Of a stretch of DNA of 64,000 bases, positions 14,539 through 24,527 are shown piece after piece (position 1 is the stretch's first letter; the number at the start of each line of letters is the position of its first letter). Under the pieces are notes generated by a model. That model saw nothing but the letters and a program-made list of their open reading frames with translations, did no database searches and was not told where the DNA came from. This DNA is from Enterobacter wuhouensis. GTDB lineage: Bacteria > Pseudomonadota > Gammaproteobacteria > Enterobacterales > Enterobacteriaceae. A program made the position numbers and the translations under genes. The stretch covers positions 558,001 to 622,000 of the forward strand of contig NZ_SJOO01000002.1 in NCBI RefSeq assembly GCF_004331265.1, given 5' to 3'.

Positions 14539-15030
14539 TTAATCGCGGAAGTTTTTGAACTGGAACGGCTGTCCCAAATCGCCGCCGCGGATCAGCGCCA
14601 TCACGCCCTGCAGATCGTCACGCGATTTGCCCGTCACGCGGATCTCTTCGCCCTGGATCTGCGCCTGAACCTTCAGCTTGCTGTCCTTGATGAGCTTAAC
14701 GATTTTCTTCTGAACCGCGCTCTCAATGCCCTGCTTCAGTTTGGCTTCGACGAACCATGTTTTACCGCTATGGACGAACTCTTCCGGCACATCCAGTGAA
14801 GTACCTTCAATGCCGCGCTTCAGCAGCTTAGCGCGCAGAATATCGAGCAACTGGTTGACCTGGAAATCTGACTCGCTCAGCACCTTGATGGTCTTATTTG
14901 CGTCATTCAGCTCAAAGGTCGCCTCAACGCCACGGAAATCGAAACGTGACTCAACTTCACGGCTTGCGTTGTCCACGCCGTTACGCACTTCCTGGATATC
15001 AACTTCGGAAACAATATCGAAAGATGGCAT
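14539..15030 (-). CDS. yajQ: YajQ, nucleotide-binding UPF0234 protein
   Basis: 163 residues, as in E. coli. Two RNA-recognition-like half domains. Starts [20 protein letters not shown] and contains [16 protein letters not shown]. Homologues bind nucleotides, including cyclic di-GMP in Xanthomonas; a role in E. coli is not settled. The ATG at 15030 is preferred over the frame start 15 codons upstream. Convergent with yajR, divergent from panE. Confidence 0.97.
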   Translation of the reverse strand: MPSFDIVSEVDIQEVRNGVDNASREVESRFDFRGVEATFELNDANKTIKVLSESDFQVNQLLDILRAKLLKRGIEGTSLDVPEEFVHSGKTWFVEAKLKQGIESAVQKKIVKLIKDSKLKVQAQIQGEEIRVTGKSRDDLQGVMALIRGGDLGQPFQFKNFRD

Positions 15031-15154
15031 CTTTTCTTCTCCCTTCATTTTTGTTGCGTTGCATAATACCCGCAACGAGGCATAACGAGAAGCTTAGCTG
15101 ACGGCGCTATACTTAGGCCGTAACACCTGGCGCAGTTGCAGGTGAGGAGGAACG

Positions 15155-16066
15155 ATGAAAATTACAGTGCTCGGATGCGGAGCCCTGGGTCAGCTATGGC
15201 TGACCGCGCTGTGCAAACACGGACACGAGGTACAGGGCTGGCTGCGCGTGCCCCAGCCCTATTGCAGTGTAAACCTGATTGGTGAAGACGGAAGTATCTT
15301 TAACGAATCCCTGACCGCGAACGATCCTGACTTCCTGTCGCAAAGCGACCTTCTGCTGGTGACGCTCAAGGCGTGGCAGGTTTCCGATGCGGTAAAAACG
15401 CTGGCCGCGCAGCTCCCCCCTGGATCGCCGATTCTACTGTTGCATAACGGCATGGGGACCATTGACGAGCTGAAAAGCATCCCTCAGCCGCTGCTGATGG
15501 CGACGACCACCCACGCCGCGCGCCGCGATGGCACTATCATCGTCCATGTTGCCAGCGGGGTGACGCATATCGGCCCTGCCCGCGAGCAGGACGGTGACTA
15601 CAGCTACCTGGCGGACGTTCTGCAAAAGGTGCTGCCGGACGTGGCATGGCATAACAACATTCGCCCGCAGCTATGGCGCAAGCTGGCGGTGAACTGCGTC
15701 ATTAATCCGCTGACGGCGCTCCGGGACTGCCCGAACGGGGAGCTGAAAAACGCCCCGCAGGAGATTGCCACGCTGTGCGAGGAAGTCGCGTCGGTCATCG
15801 AGCGCGAAGGCCTGCACACCTCCGCAGATGATTTACGCTATTATGTCGAACAGGTGATTGATAGTACGGCGGAAAATATCTCCTCCATGTTGCAGGACGT
15901 GAGGGCGTTACGCCATACGGAGATCGACTACATTACCGGCTATCTGCTCAAACGCGCCCGCGCGCACGGCGTTGCCGTACCGGAAAACGCCCGCCTGTAT
16001 GACCTGGTTAAACGTAAGGAGAATGAGTATGAGCGCGTCAGCTCTGGTATGCCTCGCCCCTGGTAG
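15155..16066 (+). CDS. panE: 2-dehydropantoate 2-reductase (ketopantoate reductase)
   Basis: 303 residues. Reduces ketopantoate to pantoate with NADPH in pantothenate and coenzyme A synthesis. The N-terminal Rossmann motif GCGALGQLW (residues 7-15) binds NADPH, and the [14 protein letters not shown] segment around 176 holds the catalytic lysine. A clear GAGGAGGA ribosome binding site precedes the ATG. Its end overlaps yajL by 38 bases, as in E. coli. Confidence 0.97.
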   Translation: MKITVLGCGALGQLWLTALCKHGHEVQGWLRVPQPYCSVNLIGEDGSIFNESLTANDPDFLSQSDLLLVTLKAWQVSDAVKTLAAQLPPGSPILLLHNGMGTIDELKSIPQPLLMATTTHAARRDGTIIVHVASGVTHIGPAREQDGDYSYLADVLQKVLPDVAWHNNIRPQLWRKLAVNCVINPLTALRDCPNGELKNAPQEIATLCEEVASVIEREGLHTSADDLRYYVEQVIDSTAENISSMLQDVRALRHTEIDYITGYLLKRARAHGVAVPENARLYDLVKRKENEYERVSSGMPRPW

Positions 16067-16619
16067 CGAAGAGATGGAAGCCGTCACCACTATCGATTTG
16101 ATGGTGCGCGGCGGCATCACGGTCACCACCGCCAGCGTCGCCAGCGACGGTAATCTTGCGATCGCCTGTTCACGCGGGGTGAAGATCCTGGCGGACGCAC
16201 CGCTCGTTCAGGTGGCTGACGGCGATTACGACATCATCGTCCTGCCCGGCGGCTTAAAAGGCGCGGAATGTTTTCGCGACAGCCCGCTGCTGGTTGAAAC
16301 CGTGCGTCAATTTCATCTGTCTGGCCGCATCGTCGCAACGATCTGCGCCGCCGCCGGCACGGTCCTGATCCCTCACGATATCTTCCCCATCGGCAACATG
16401 ACCGGCTTCCCGGGGCTTAAGGATACGATCCCCGAAGAACATTGGGTGGATAAACGCGTCGTCTGGGACCCGCGCGTCAACCTGCTGACCAGCCAGGGGC
16501 CCGGTACGGCGATTGATTTTGGCTTAAAGATTATTGACCTGCTGGTCGGGCGTGAAAAAGCGTACGAAGTGGCGTCGTCGCTGGTGATGCCGGCGGGGAT
16601 TTATAATTATTACGAATAG
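16029..16619 (+). CDS. yajL: YajL, DJ-1/PfpI family protein deglycase and chaperone
   Basis: 196 residues. DJ-1 superfamily fold; the nucleophilic Cys106 in ATICAAAG and Glu at EE near 15 are kept. Reported roles in related bacteria are protection of proteins and nucleotides from glyoxal damage and oxidative stress. E. coli has CAAPA after the nucleophile as I recall; here it is CAAAG. The ATG at 16029 ([15 protein letters not shown]) matches the family; ATG 16023 is two codons earlier. It starts inside panE. Confidence 0.95.
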   Translation: MSASALVCLAPGSEEMEAVTTIDLMVRGGITVTTASVASDGNLAIACSRGVKILADAPLVQVADGDYDIIVLPGGLKGAECFRDSPLLVETVRQFHLSGRIVATICAAAGTVLIPHDIFPIGNMTGFPGLKDTIPEEHWVDKRVVWDPRVNLLTSQGPGTAIDFGLKIIDLLVGREKAYEVASSLVMPAGIYNYYE

Positions 16620-16626
16620 GTGTTCT

Positions 16627-16660
16627 CCCTCTCCCTGTGGGAGAGGGCCGGGGTGAGGGC
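16627..16660. repeat. Dispersed GGGAGAGGG palindrome, copy 1
   Basis: CCCTCTCCC (16627-16635), TGT, GGGAGAGGG (16639-16647), then CCGGGGTGAGGGC. It lies between the convergent genes yajL and thiI. The same unit occurs at 38090 and 47855. Confidence 0.8.
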
Positions 16661-16686
16661 ATCAGGCCGCACTCCCCGGCGAGAAA

Positions 16687-18135
16687 CTACGGGCGATACA
16701 CCTTCACATTCGCAAAGCCCTGCTCGCGCAGATACAGCGCCTGCAGGCGGCTCATCACCCCGCGCTCACACCACAGCAGATACGTTTTGCTCTGGTCGAG
16801 ATCGCCAAACTTGGTGCTCAGCTTGTAGAACGGCAGAGAAACCACGTCCACGCCTTCCACCTTAAGCGGCTTGTCATCCTGCTCGTCAATGGAGCGGATA
16901 TCCAGAATCGCATCGTTAGCGCCGAAACCGCTCACGGTTTCAACTTCAACGACTTCCTGCTCGGTCTGCTGGGCAATCTCGCGGATATCAATGTTGGACG
17001 CTTCCGCCACCACTTTTTCCAGGATAGCAAAATCGAAGTTCTCTTCTTCGGCTTCGATCTTCGCCTTCACCGCCTTGACGGTTGGGCTTTTCGAGATCAC
17101 GCCGCAGTATTCCGGCATGGTGCGGGCAAAATCTTCGGTGCCAATTTCGCGCGCCAGATCGATGATGTGCTCTTTGTCGTGGGAAATCAGCGGACGCAGG
17201 ATCAGCGTATCGGACACGTTGTCGATAAGACGCAGGTTGGTCAGCGTCTGGCTGGAGACCTGGCCCAGCGCTTCGCCGGTAACCAGCGCCTGTACGCCGT
17301 AACGCTCGGCCACTTTAGACGCCGCGCGCACCATCATGCGCTTCAGCACCACGCCCATCTGGCCGTCATCCACTTTTTCGAGGATCTCGCCAACGACAGG
17401 CTCGAAGTTAATCGCCACAAAACGCACGCGGTGTGAACTGCCGAAGCGGTTCCACAGGTAATGCGCCACCTGACGTACGCCGATTTCGTGCGCCGCGCCG
17501 CCCAGGTTGAAGAAGCAGTAGTGTACGCGACAGCCGCGACGCATCAGCATATAGCTGGAGACGCCGGAATCGAAGCCGCCGGAGATCAGGGACAATACGT
17601 CTTCCTGGGTGCCGATCGGGAAGCCGCCGATACCTTCGTAACGGCCTTTTACCAGCAGCAGGCGATCGTTTTCGATCTCAAGATTAACGGTCACGTCCGG
17701 GTTGGTCAGACGCACGCGCGCCGTCTCGACGTGCTGGTTCAGACCGCCGCCCACGTAGCGCTCGACTTCGATAGAGCTGAACTCGTGCTTGCCGCGACGC
17801 TTCACGCGCACGCAGAAGGTTTTGCCTTCGATCTGGTCGCGGTACTGCACCAGCGCCTTCTCAAAGATGTCGTGCATATCGCTGAACGGGACGTCTTCCA
17901 CTTCCAGAATATGGTGGATACCCGGAATGCGGGTCAGCGCGTCGCGAATATCAAGACGTTTGTTTTCGTCTTTGGCGCGCACTTCTACGTGGTCCCAGTG
18001 ACGCACCACGGCAAGGGTTTCGTCGTAGTGCTTTAATACGTTACGAATGTTCCCGGTGAGAATTTTAATAAAGCGCAAACGCACAGACTGGCTTTTGATG
18101 GTGATTTCAGGGAACAATTTAATGATAAACTTCAT
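16687..18135 (-). CDS. thiI: ThiI, tRNA 4-thiouridine and thiamine sulfurtransferase
   Basis: 482 residues, the long enterobacterial form. N-terminal ferredoxin-like and THUMP domains (to about 165) bind tRNA; PP-loop ATP pyrophosphatase motif SGGFDSG near 180; C-terminal rhodanese domain with the persulfide-forming Cys456 in LLWCERGV. Transfers sulfur from IscS to U8 of tRNA and to ThiS for the thiazole of thiamine. The ATG at 18135 gives [20 protein letters not shown]. Divergent from xseB. Confidence 0.98.
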   Translation of the reverse strand: MKFIIKLFPEITIKSQSVRLRFIKILTGNIRNVLKHYDETLAVVRHWDHVEVRAKDENKRLDIRDALTRIPGIHHILEVEDVPFSDMHDIFEKALVQYRDQIEGKTFCVRVKRRGKHEFSSIEVERYVGGGLNQHVETARVRLTNPDVTVNLEIENDRLLLVKGRYEGIGGFPIGTQEDVLSLISGGFDSGVSSYMLMRRGCRVHYCFFNLGGAAHEIGVRQVAHYLWNRFGSSHRVRFVAINFEPVVGEILEKVDDGQMGVVLKRMMVRAASKVAERYGVQALVTGEALGQVSSQTLTNLRLIDNVSDTLILRPLISHDKEHIIDLAREIGTEDFARTMPEYCGVISKSPTVKAVKAKIEAEEENFDFAILEKVVAEASNIDIREIAQQTEQEVVEVETVSGFGANDAILDIRSIDEQDDKPLKVEGVDVVSLPFYKLSTKFGDLDQSKTYLLWCERGVMSRLQALYLREQGFANVKVYRP

Positions 18136-18313
18136 GGCGGCAATGTTTCTTAGGCAAGCCTGTAACGGCTTGTAGTGGAAAATGATACAGCAGCCCACAC
18201 CCGTGGCTGCATCCAGGCGCGCAAGTATACCACCAACGCGCCGCCCGCGTTATTTGATAATTGCCCTGAGTCCGTTACCATGTAGGGGCGAAGAATATAA
18301 GAGTCAATTCACT

Positions 18314-18556
18314 ATGCCGAAGAAGAACGACGCACCGGCCAGTTTCGAAACTGCGCTGAGTGAACTGGAGCAAATTGTTACCCGTCTTGAGAGCGGCGAT
18401 CTCCCGCTGGAAGAGGCGCTCAACGAATTCGAGCGTGGCGTACAGCTGGCGCGCCAGGGGCAGGTCAAACTGCAGCAGGCCGAGCAGCGCGTGCAAATCC
18501 TGCTTTCCGACAGCGAAGACGCGAAAACCACGCCATTCACACCGGACGCCGAGTAA
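18314..18556 (+). CDS. xseB: Exodeoxyribonuclease VII small subunit
   Basis: 80 residues, helical, as in E. coli. Partners XseA (not in this window) to degrade single-stranded DNA. Contains [20 protein letters not shown] and [14 protein letters not shown], the family signature. The ATG at 18314 is chosen over upstream codons that lack homology. The stop is directly followed by the ispA ATG. Confidence 0.97.
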   Translation: MPKKNDAPASFETALSELEQIVTRLESGDLPLEEALNEFERGVQLARQGQVKLQQAEQRVQILLSDSEDAKTTPFTPDAE

Positions 18557-19456
18557 ATGGATTTTGCCAACGAGCTTGAGGCGCGCGTCGTGCGCGCCAA
18601 CGACGCCCTGCGCCGTTTTATTGCGCCACAGCCTTTTCAGAACACTCCGCTGGTTGAAGCTATGCACTATGGCGCACTCTTGGGTGGAAAGCGCCTGCGC
18701 CCGTTCCTTGTGTACGCTACGGGCAACATGTTTGGTATCAGCGATAACACGCTGGACGCCCCGGCCGCTGCGGTTGAGTGCATCCACGCCTATTCGCTGA
18801 TCCACGACGATCTCCCGGCGATGGACGACGACGATCTGCGTCGCGGTCAGCCAACCTGCCACATTAAGTTTGGCGAGGCGAACGCCATTCTTGCGGGCGA
18901 CGCGCTGCAGACGCTGGCATTCTCGATTTTAAGCGATGCGCCGATGGTGGAAGTGAGTGACCGCGACCGCCTGGCGATGGTTTCTGAGCTTGCCATGGCG
19001 AGCGGTGTGGCCGGCATGTGCGGCGGTCAGGCGCTGGATTTAGAGGCGGAAGGTCGTCAGGTTAATCTGGAACAGCTGGAGCGCATTCACCGTCATAAAA
19101 CGGGCGCGCTCATTCGTGCAGCCGTTCGCCTGGGCGCGCTGAGCGCGGGTGAACAAGGGCGCAAAGCCCTGCCGATTCTGGACAGATACGCAGAAAGTAT
19201 CGGTCTGGCGTTCCAGGTTCAGGATGACATTCTGGATGTGGTGGGCGATACTGCAACATTGGGTAAACGTCAGGGTGCGGACCAGCAGCTTGGCAAAAGT
19301 ACCTACCCCGCCCTGCTGGGCCTTGAGCAAGCCCAACGTAAAGCCCGGGATCTGATTGAAGATGCCCGCCAGTCGCTGAATCAGCTGGCCGCGCAATCGC
19401 TGGATACCTCGGCACTGGAAGCGCTAGCGGACTACATAATCCAGCGTGATAAATAA
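18557..19456 (+). CDS. ispA: Farnesyl diphosphate synthase (geranyltranstransferase)
   Basis: 299 residues. Condenses isopentenyl diphosphate with dimethylallyl and geranyl diphosphate. The first Asp-rich motif HDDLPAMDDDDLRRG (about 84-98) and the second DDILDVVGD (about 224-232) bind the diphosphates via Mg. Starts on the base after the xseB stop, so translation is probably coupled. Farnesyl diphosphate also serves CyoE (haem O). Confidence 0.98.
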   Translation: MDFANELEARVVRANDALRRFIAPQPFQNTPLVEAMHYGALLGGKRLRPFLVYATGNMFGISDNTLDAPAAAVECIHAYSLIHDDLPAMDDDDLRRGQPTCHIKFGEANAILAGDALQTLAFSILSDAPMVEVSDRDRLAMVSELAMASGVAGMCGGQALDLEAEGRQVNLEQLERIHRHKTGALIRAAVRLGALSAGEQGRKALPILDRYAESIGLAFQVQDDILDVVGDTATLGKRQGADQQLGKSTYPALLGLEQAQRKARDLIEDARQSLNQLAAQSLDTSALEALADYIIQRDK

Positions 19457-19480
19457 ATAACCTATCTCGATGAGCCTTTG

Positions 19481-21343
19481 ATGAGTTTTGATATTGCCAA
19501 ATACCCGACACTGGCGTTAGTAGACTCCACCCAGGAGTTACGTCTGTTGCCGAAAGAGAGCCTGCCGAAGCTGTGCGACGAGCTGCGTCGCTACCTGCTC
19601 GACAGCGTTAGCCGCTCCAGCGGCCATTTCGCCTCCGGGCTTGGCACGGTTGAGCTGACCGTGGCGCTGCATTACGTCTATAACACGCCGTTCGATCAGC
19701 TCATCTGGGACGTAGGCCACCAGGCCTACCCGCACAAAATTCTGACCGGGCGTCGCGATAAAATTGGCACTATTCGCCAGAAAGGCGGCCTGCACCCATT
19801 CCCGTGGCGCGGCGAGAGCGAATATGACGTTCTGAGCGTCGGCCACTCTTCCACCTCTATTTCTGCGGGCATCGGTATTGCCGTTGCCGCAGAGAAAGAG
19901 AACAAGCAGCGCCGTACCGTCTGCGTCATTGGCGACGGTGCCATCACCGCCGGTATGGCCTTTGAAGCCATGAACCACGCGGGCGATATCAAGCCGGACA
20001 TGCTGGTTGTCCTCAACGATAACGAGATGTCGATCTCCGAGAACGTGGGCGCGCTGAATAATCATCTGGCGCAGCTGCTTTCCGGCAAGCTCTACTCCAC
20101 CCTGCGCGAAGGCGGCAAAAAGGTCTTCTCCGGCGTACCGCCGATTAAAGAGCTGCTCAAGCGTACCGAAGAACACATCAAAGGCATGGTGGTACCGGGC
20201 ACCCTGTTTGAAGAGCTGGGCTTTAACTACATCGGCCCGGTAGACGGCCATGACGTGCTGGGGCTGGTGACGACGCTCAAGAACATGCGCGACCTGAAAG
20301 GCCCGCAGTTCCTGCACATCATGACTAAAAAAGGGCGTGGTTACGAACCGGCGGAAAAAGATCCAATCACCTTCCACGCGGTTCCAAAATTCGACCCGAC
20401 CAGCGGCTGTCTGCCGAAAAGCAGCGGCGGCATGCCGAGCTATTCAAAAATCTTTGGCGACTGGCTGTGCGAAACGGCGGCCAAAGACAACAAGCTGATG
20501 GCGGTAACGCCTGCCATGCGTGAAGGCTCCGGCATGGTGGAGTTCTCCAAAAAATACCCTGACCAGTATTTTGACGTGGCGATTGCCGAGCAGCATGCGG
20601 TGACGTTCGCGGCAGGGCTGGCGATTGGCGGCTACAAGCCGGTGGTGGCGATTTACTCCACCTTCCTGCAGCGCGCCTACGACCAGGTGATCCACGACGT
20701 CGCTATCCAGAAGCTGCCGGTGCTCTTTGCTATCGATCGCGCGGGCATCGTCGGGGCCGACGGCCAGACGCACCAGGGCGCGTTTGACCTGTCGTTCCTG
20801 CGCTGCATCCCGGACATGGTTGTCATGACGCCGAGCGACGAGAACGAATGCCGCCAGATGCTGTTCACCGGCTACCACTACCAGGACGGCCCGAGCGCCG
20901 TGCGCTACCCGCGTGGGAACGCGGTGGGCGTTGAGCTGGCTCCGCTGGAAAAACTTCAGATTGGTAAAGGTCTGGTGAAACGTCGCGGTGAAAAAGTAGC
21001 GATCCTGAACTTCGGCACGTTAATGCCGGAAGCTGACAGCGTTGCCGAAACGCTGAACGCCACGCTGGTGGACATGCGCTTCGTAAAACCGCTGGATGAA
21101 TCCCTGATCCTCAGCATGGCGGAAGATCATGACGTGCTGGTGACGCTGGAAGAGAACGCTATCATGGGCGGCGCAGGCAGCGGCGTGAACGAGGTGCTGA
21201 TGGCAAATCGCAAAATGATCCCGGTGCTGAATCTCGGCCTGCCCGATCATTTCATTCCGCAGGGCACGCAGGACGAGGCCCGGGCGGCTATTGGCCTGGA
21301 CGCGGCCGGTATCGAAGCCAAAATCCGCGCCTGGCTGGCATAA
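19481..21343 (+). CDS. dxs: 1-deoxy-D-xylulose-5-phosphate synthase
   Basis: 620 residues. First step of the MEP isoprenoid pathway, joining pyruvate and glyceraldehyde 3-phosphate with thiamine diphosphate; the product also feeds thiamine and pyridoxal synthesis. The thiamine-binding motif [20 protein letters not shown] is near 150; the transketolase motif with the catalytic Glu is [13 protein letters not shown] near 370. ATG 19481 is preferred to the in-frame TTG at 19478. 24 bases after ispA, third gene of xseB-ispA-dxs. Confidence 0.98.
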   Translation: MSFDIAKYPTLALVDSTQELRLLPKESLPKLCDELRRYLLDSVSRSSGHFASGLGTVELTVALHYVYNTPFDQLIWDVGHQAYPHKILTGRRDKIGTIRQKGGLHPFPWRGESEYDVLSVGHSSTSISAGIGIAVAAEKENKQRRTVCVIGDGAITAGMAFEAMNHAGDIKPDMLVVLNDNEMSISENVGALNNHLAQLLSGKLYSTLREGGKKVFSGVPPIKELLKRTEEHIKGMVVPGTLFEELGFNYIGPVDGHDVLGLVTTLKNMRDLKGPQFLHIMTKKGRGYEPAEKDPITFHAVPKFDPTSGCLPKSSGGMPSYSKIFGDWLCETAAKDNKLMAVTPAMREGSGMVEFSKKYPDQYFDVAIAEQHAVTFAAGLAIGGYKPVVAIYSTFLQRAYDQVIHDVAIQKLPVLFAIDRAGIVGADGQTHQGAFDLSFLRCIPDMVVMTPSDENECRQMLFTGYHYQDGPSAVRYPRGNAVGVELAPLEKLQIGKGLVKRRGEKVAILNFGTLMPEADSVAETLNATLVDMRFVKPLDESLILSMAEDHDVLVTLEENAIMGGAGSGVNEVLMANRKMIPVLNLGLPDHFIPQGTQDEARAAIGLDAAGIEAKIRAWLA

Positions 21344-21355
21344 TCCCCCCCTTTT

Positions 21356-21401
21356 CCGCTCCTGCTATGCTTAAACCTAATGTTTAAAACAGCAGGAGCG
21401 G
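21356..21401 (+). promoter_or_regulatory. Hairpin covering the yajO ribosome binding site
   Basis: CCGCTCCTGCT (21356-21366) pairs perfectly with AGCAGGAGCGG (21391-21401). A second inner pair TTAAAC (21371-21376) / GTTTAA (21382-21387) continues the stem. The right arm contains AGGAG, the Shine-Dalgarno sequence of yajO, whose GTG starts at 21405. It lies 10 bases after the dxs stop region and has no T-run. Confidence 0.7.
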
Positions 21402-21404
21402 ATC

Positions 21405-22379
21405 GTGCAATACACTACATTTGGAAAAACTGACCTTAAGGTTTCCCGACTTTGCCTGGGCTGTATGACCTTCGGCGAACCTGACCGGGGCAAGCACGCC
21501 TGGACGCTGCCGGAAGAAAGCAGCCGCCCCATCATTAAACGCGCCATCGACGGCGGCATTAACTTCTTTGACACCGCCAACAGCTACTCCGACGGCAGCA
21601 GCGAGGAGATCGTGGGCCGCGCCCTGCGCGACTTTGCCCGCCGCGAGGACGTGGTCGTTGCGACCAAGGTGTACCACCAGGTTGGCGATTTGACTGAAGG
21701 TCTTTCCCGCGCGCAGATCCTGCGCTCCATTGACGACAGCCTTCGCCGCCTGAACATGGATTACGTCGACCTGCTGCAGATCCACCGCTGGGATTACAAC
21801 ACCCCAATTGAAGAGACGCTGGAAGCCCTGAACGACGTGGTAAAAGCGGGGAAAGCGCGTTATATCGGCGCATCGTCCATGCATGCCTCGCAGTTTGCGC
21901 AGGCGCTTGAACTGCAGGCGCAGCACGGCTGGGCGCGCTTTGTCAGCATGCAGGATCACTACAACCTGATCTACCGCGAAGAAGAACGCGAGATGCTGCC
22001 GCTGTGCTATCAGGAAGGCGTGGCGGTGATCCCCTGGAGCCCGCTGGCGCGAGGCCGCTTGACCCGCCCGTGGGGCGAAACCACCGCCCGCTCGGTGTCG
22101 GACGAGTTTGGCAAAACGCTGTATGAGGGAACGGAAGGCAGCGATGCGCTGATTGCCGAGCGTCTGGCAGGCATCGCCGACGATACCGGCGCGACGCGCG
22201 CTCAGGTGGCGCTGGCGTGGCTGCTGAGCAAGCGCGGGGTTGCGGCACCGATTATCGGCACGTCGCGTGAGGAACAGCTGGATGAGTTGCTGAGTGCGGT
22301 TGATATTACGCTAACGCCGGAGCAGGTTGCCGAGCTGGAGACGCCATATCAGCAGCACCCGGTGGTAGGGTTTAAATAA
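21405..22379 (+). CDS. yajO: YajO, aldo-keto reductase
   Basis: 324 residues, starting with GTG, six bases after AGGAG. Aldo-keto reductase barrel: FFDTANSYSDGSSEE carries the catalytic Asp and Tyr, VVVATKV the Lys, LLQIHRWD the His. In E. coli linked to conversion of ribulose 5-phosphate to 1-deoxyxylulose (thiamine salvage) and to aldehyde reduction; its real substrate is unclear. It follows dxs in the same direction, separated by a hairpin. Confidence 0.95.
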   Translation: MQYTTFGKTDLKVSRLCLGCMTFGEPDRGKHAWTLPEESSRPIIKRAIDGGINFFDTANSYSDGSSEEIVGRALRDFARREDVVVATKVYHQVGDLTEGLSRAQILRSIDDSLRRLNMDYVDLLQIHRWDYNTPIEETLEALNDVVKAGKARYIGASSMHASQFAQALELQAQHGWARFVSMQDHYNLIYREEEREMLPLCYQEGVAVIPWSPLARGRLTRPWGETTARSVSDEFGKTLYEGTEGSDALIAERLAGIADDTGATRAQVALAWLLSKRGVAAPIIGTSREEQLDELLSAVDITLTPEQVAELETPYQQHPVVGFK

Positions 22380-22383
22380 ACGC

Positions 22384-22463
22384 TTGCCGGGTGACGGCTT
22401 CGACTTACCCGGCCTACGATCGCACCTATTTGTTGGCCGGGTAAGCGCAGCGCCACCCGGCAA
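22384..22463. repeat. REP pair (BIME-like) where pgpA would be expected
   Basis: TTGCCGGGTG (22384-22393) and CACCCGGCAA (22454-22463) form perfect outer arms, with internal TTACCCGGCC and GGCCGGGTAA arms. It fills nearly the whole gap between the convergent genes yajO and thiL. Confidence 0.85.
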
Positions 22464-22479
22464 TACAGCGCGCACAAAC

Positions 22480-23451
22480 TCACGCGAAGTGATCGTAGCC
22501 TTTCCAGTCGAGCGTAACCGGCGCGCCGTCTTTCACAAACTTCAGCCCTTCACTCTCCGGCATAATCTGCCCGATGCAGGTAAACCGTGCGCCAAGATGG
22601 GCCAACGCCACGTCCAGCGTTCCACGGTTTAGTTCCGGTACGGTAAAGCACAGCTCGTAATCTTCTCCGCCGGAAAGCGCCCATTCCAGAGCGCGATCGG
22701 GATCAACGTGGCGCAAAAGCTGATCTGAGAGAGGAAACGTATCGAGATCGATGCGTGCGCCCACTCCGCTGGCCTTCAGGATATGACCGAGGTCTGAGAT
22801 CAGCCCGTCAGAGAGATCGATAGCCGAGCTGGCGCGATCGCGCAGCGCCTGTCCGTGCAGAATGCGCGGCGTTGGGCGCAGATGGCGCTTCACCAGATAC
22901 GCCGCATCCTCCGCGTCTTCAACCTGCAGACGCTTCTGCAGAATAGCCAGCCCAGCCGCGCTGTCGCCCGGCGTGCCGGTCACGTAGATCCAGTCGCCCG
23001 GTTTTGCGCCCGAGCGCTTCAGCGCGCGGCCAACTGGGACATAGCCGTGGATCGCCAGCGTCATCGACAGCGGCCCGGCGGTGGTATCGCCGCCAATTAG
23101 CTGCATATCGTAGTAGTTAAGCTGGTCAAACAGCGTGTCGCTGAAGGCCTCAAGCCAGGCTTCATCGACATTCGGTAGGGTCAGGGCCAGGGTTAACCAC
23201 GCGGGATCGGCCCCCATCGCCGCCAGATCGCTCACGTTCACCGCCAGCGCCTTGTAGGCCAGATCGGCAGGATCGATATCCGCCAGGAAATGACGCCCGC
23301 ACACCAGGGTGTCGGTGCTGATTGCCAGCGTCTGTTTTTCAGGAATATTGAGAAGTGCACAGTCATCGCCAATGCCGGTTTCAACATCAAGACGAGAGGT
23401 TCTGACACGGTCGAAATAACGGGCAATCAGGGAGAATTCGCCGCATGCCAT
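22480..23451 (-). CDS. thiL: Thiamine-monophosphate kinase
   Basis: 323 residues, two fewer than I recall for E. coli. Phosphorylates thiamine monophosphate to thiamine diphosphate. AIR-synthase-like fold with GIGDDCALL (about 27-35), ISTDTLV and GGDTTAGP metal and nucleotide binding motifs, and GGEDYELCF near 260. Last gene of nrdR-ribD-ribH-nusB-thiL; a terminator-like hairpin separates it from nusB. pgpA, which overlaps the thiL end in E. coli, is missing. Confidence 0.97.
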   Translation of the reverse strand: MACGEFSLIARYFDRVRTSRLDVETGIGDDCALLNIPEKQTLAISTDTLVCGRHFLADIDPADLAYKALAVNVSDLAAMGADPAWLTLALTLPNVDEAWLEAFSDTLFDQLNYYDMQLIGGDTTAGPLSMTLAIHGYVPVGRALKRSGAKPGDWIYVTGTPGDSAAGLAILQKRLQVEDAEDAAYLVKRHLRPTPRILHGQALRDRASSAIDLSDGLISDLGHILKASGVGARIDLDTFPLSDQLLRHVDPDRALEWALSGGEDYELCFTVPELNRGTLDVALAHLGARFTCIGQIMPESEGLKFVKDGAPVTLDWKGYDHFA

Positions 23452-23473
23452 ACGTTATGCCTCAGCAAATTAA

Positions 23474-23522
23474 ATAAAAAAACCGGAGCCGCACCGCCGG
23501 CAGGCAGCGCAAGACTCCGGTT
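23474..23522 (-). terminator. Terminator-like hairpin between nusB and thiL
   Basis: On the minus strand AACCGGAG (23515-23522) pairs with CTCCGGTT (23481-23488) around a 26-base GC-rich loop and is followed by a run of T residues and TATT. It lies right after the nusB stop and 30 bases before the thiL ATG, inside a presumed operon. Confidence 0.65.
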
Positions 23523-23528
23523 AGCGGA

Positions 23529-23948
23529 TCACTTTTTGCGGGGACGGATCGCAGGTGCGGCTTTATCCAGCACGCCGTTCACAAACTTGTGGCTGTCTTC
23601 AGCGCCGAAGGTTTTCGCCAGTTCGATCGCTTCGTTGATGGCCACTTTGTACGGCACATCGTCACGTTTAGACAGTTCAAACAGCGCAATACGCAACACT
23701 GCTTTTTCCACCTGGCCCAGCTCTTCGAGCAGGCGAGACAGGTATGGCTTCATCAGACCATCGAGATACGCGCTATTAGTCGCCACTCCCGACAGCAGTT
23801 CACGGAAGTACAGGACGTCAACGTCTTTAACGTCCTGTTCTGACAGGAACTGGTATTCAACATCAGCGATGTCGTTCTGGGACAACTGCCAGGAGTAAAG
23901 CGCCTGAACGGCACATTCACGGGCGCGGCGACGAGCAGCAGGTTTCAC
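23529..23948 (-). CDS. nusB: NusB, transcription antitermination factor
   Basis: 139 residues, all helical, starting with GTG (23946-23948), as in E. coli. With NusE (S10) it binds boxA RNA in rRNA leaders and supports antitermination. Starts [20 protein letters not shown], the basic RNA-binding face. Between ribH and thiL in the operon, 21 bases after ribH. Confidence 0.98.
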   Translation of the reverse strand: MKPAARRRARECAVQALYSWQLSQNDIADVEYQFLSEQDVKDVDVLYFRELLSGVATNSAYLDGLMKPYLSRLLEELGQVEKAVLRIALFELSKRDDVPYKVAINEAIELAKTFGAEDSHKFVNGVLDKAAPAIRPRKK

Positions 23949-23969
23949 GGAATTCCCCTTACAAAAAAA

Positions 23970-24440
23970 TCAGGCCTTAATGGCTTTCAATACATTGATC
24001 ATTTCAAGCGCGGTCAGTGCAGCTTCTGCGCCTTTGTTGCCGGCTTTGGTGCCAGCGCGTTCGATAGCTTGTTCAATACTTTCGGTAGTCAGCACGCCAA
24101 ACGCGACAGGAATTTCAGCATCCTGCGCAACGTGTGCCAGACCGTTGCTTGCACCGCCCGCAACGTATTCGAAGTGGGCAGTGCCGCCACGAATAACCGT
24201 ACCCAGCGCAATCACCGCGTCATATTTACCGGTTTTTGCCAGCGCGCCCGCTGCCAGAGGCAGTTCGTAAGCACCTGGAACCCAAACAACGGTGATATTG
24301 TCATCTTTAACCTGGCCGATACGTTTCAGGGCGTCGATGGCACCTTCCAGCAGGCTGTCGTTGATGAAGTTGTTGAAACGCGCAATGGTGATGGCGACGC
24401 GAGCGTCCGGGGTAGCTACAGCAGCTTCAATAATGTTCAT
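23970..24440 (-). CDS. ribH: 6,7-dimethyl-8-ribityllumazine synthase
   Basis: 156 residues. Penultimate enzyme of riboflavin synthesis; forms a 60-subunit shell. Family motifs: [20 protein letters not shown] (about 16-35), [24 protein letters not shown] with the catalytic His, and [10 protein letters not shown]. 87 bases after ribD. Also called ribE in E. coli. Confidence 0.98.
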   Translation of the reverse strand: MNIIEAAVATPDARVAITIARFNNFINDSLLEGAIDALKRIGQVKDDNITVVWVPGAYELPLAAGALAKTGKYDAVIALGTVIRGGTAHFEYVAGGASNGLAHVAQDAEIPVAFGVLTTESIEQAIERAGTKAGNKGAEAALTALEMINVLKAIKA

Positions 24441-24527
24441 ACTCTTCCTTTACGGGTTCATTTGGCCCCGCAGGGGGGCGGATTTTATCATAATACTTTG
24501 CGCACTGCTTCCCTATTTCAGGAGCAA

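Noticed and set aside
23461..23528. Treating the nusB-thiL hairpin as a REP element
   Set aside because: The stem AACCGGAG/CTCCGGTT lacks the GCCGG-GGCG REP core and has a T-run on the operon strand, so terminator-like is the better reading.
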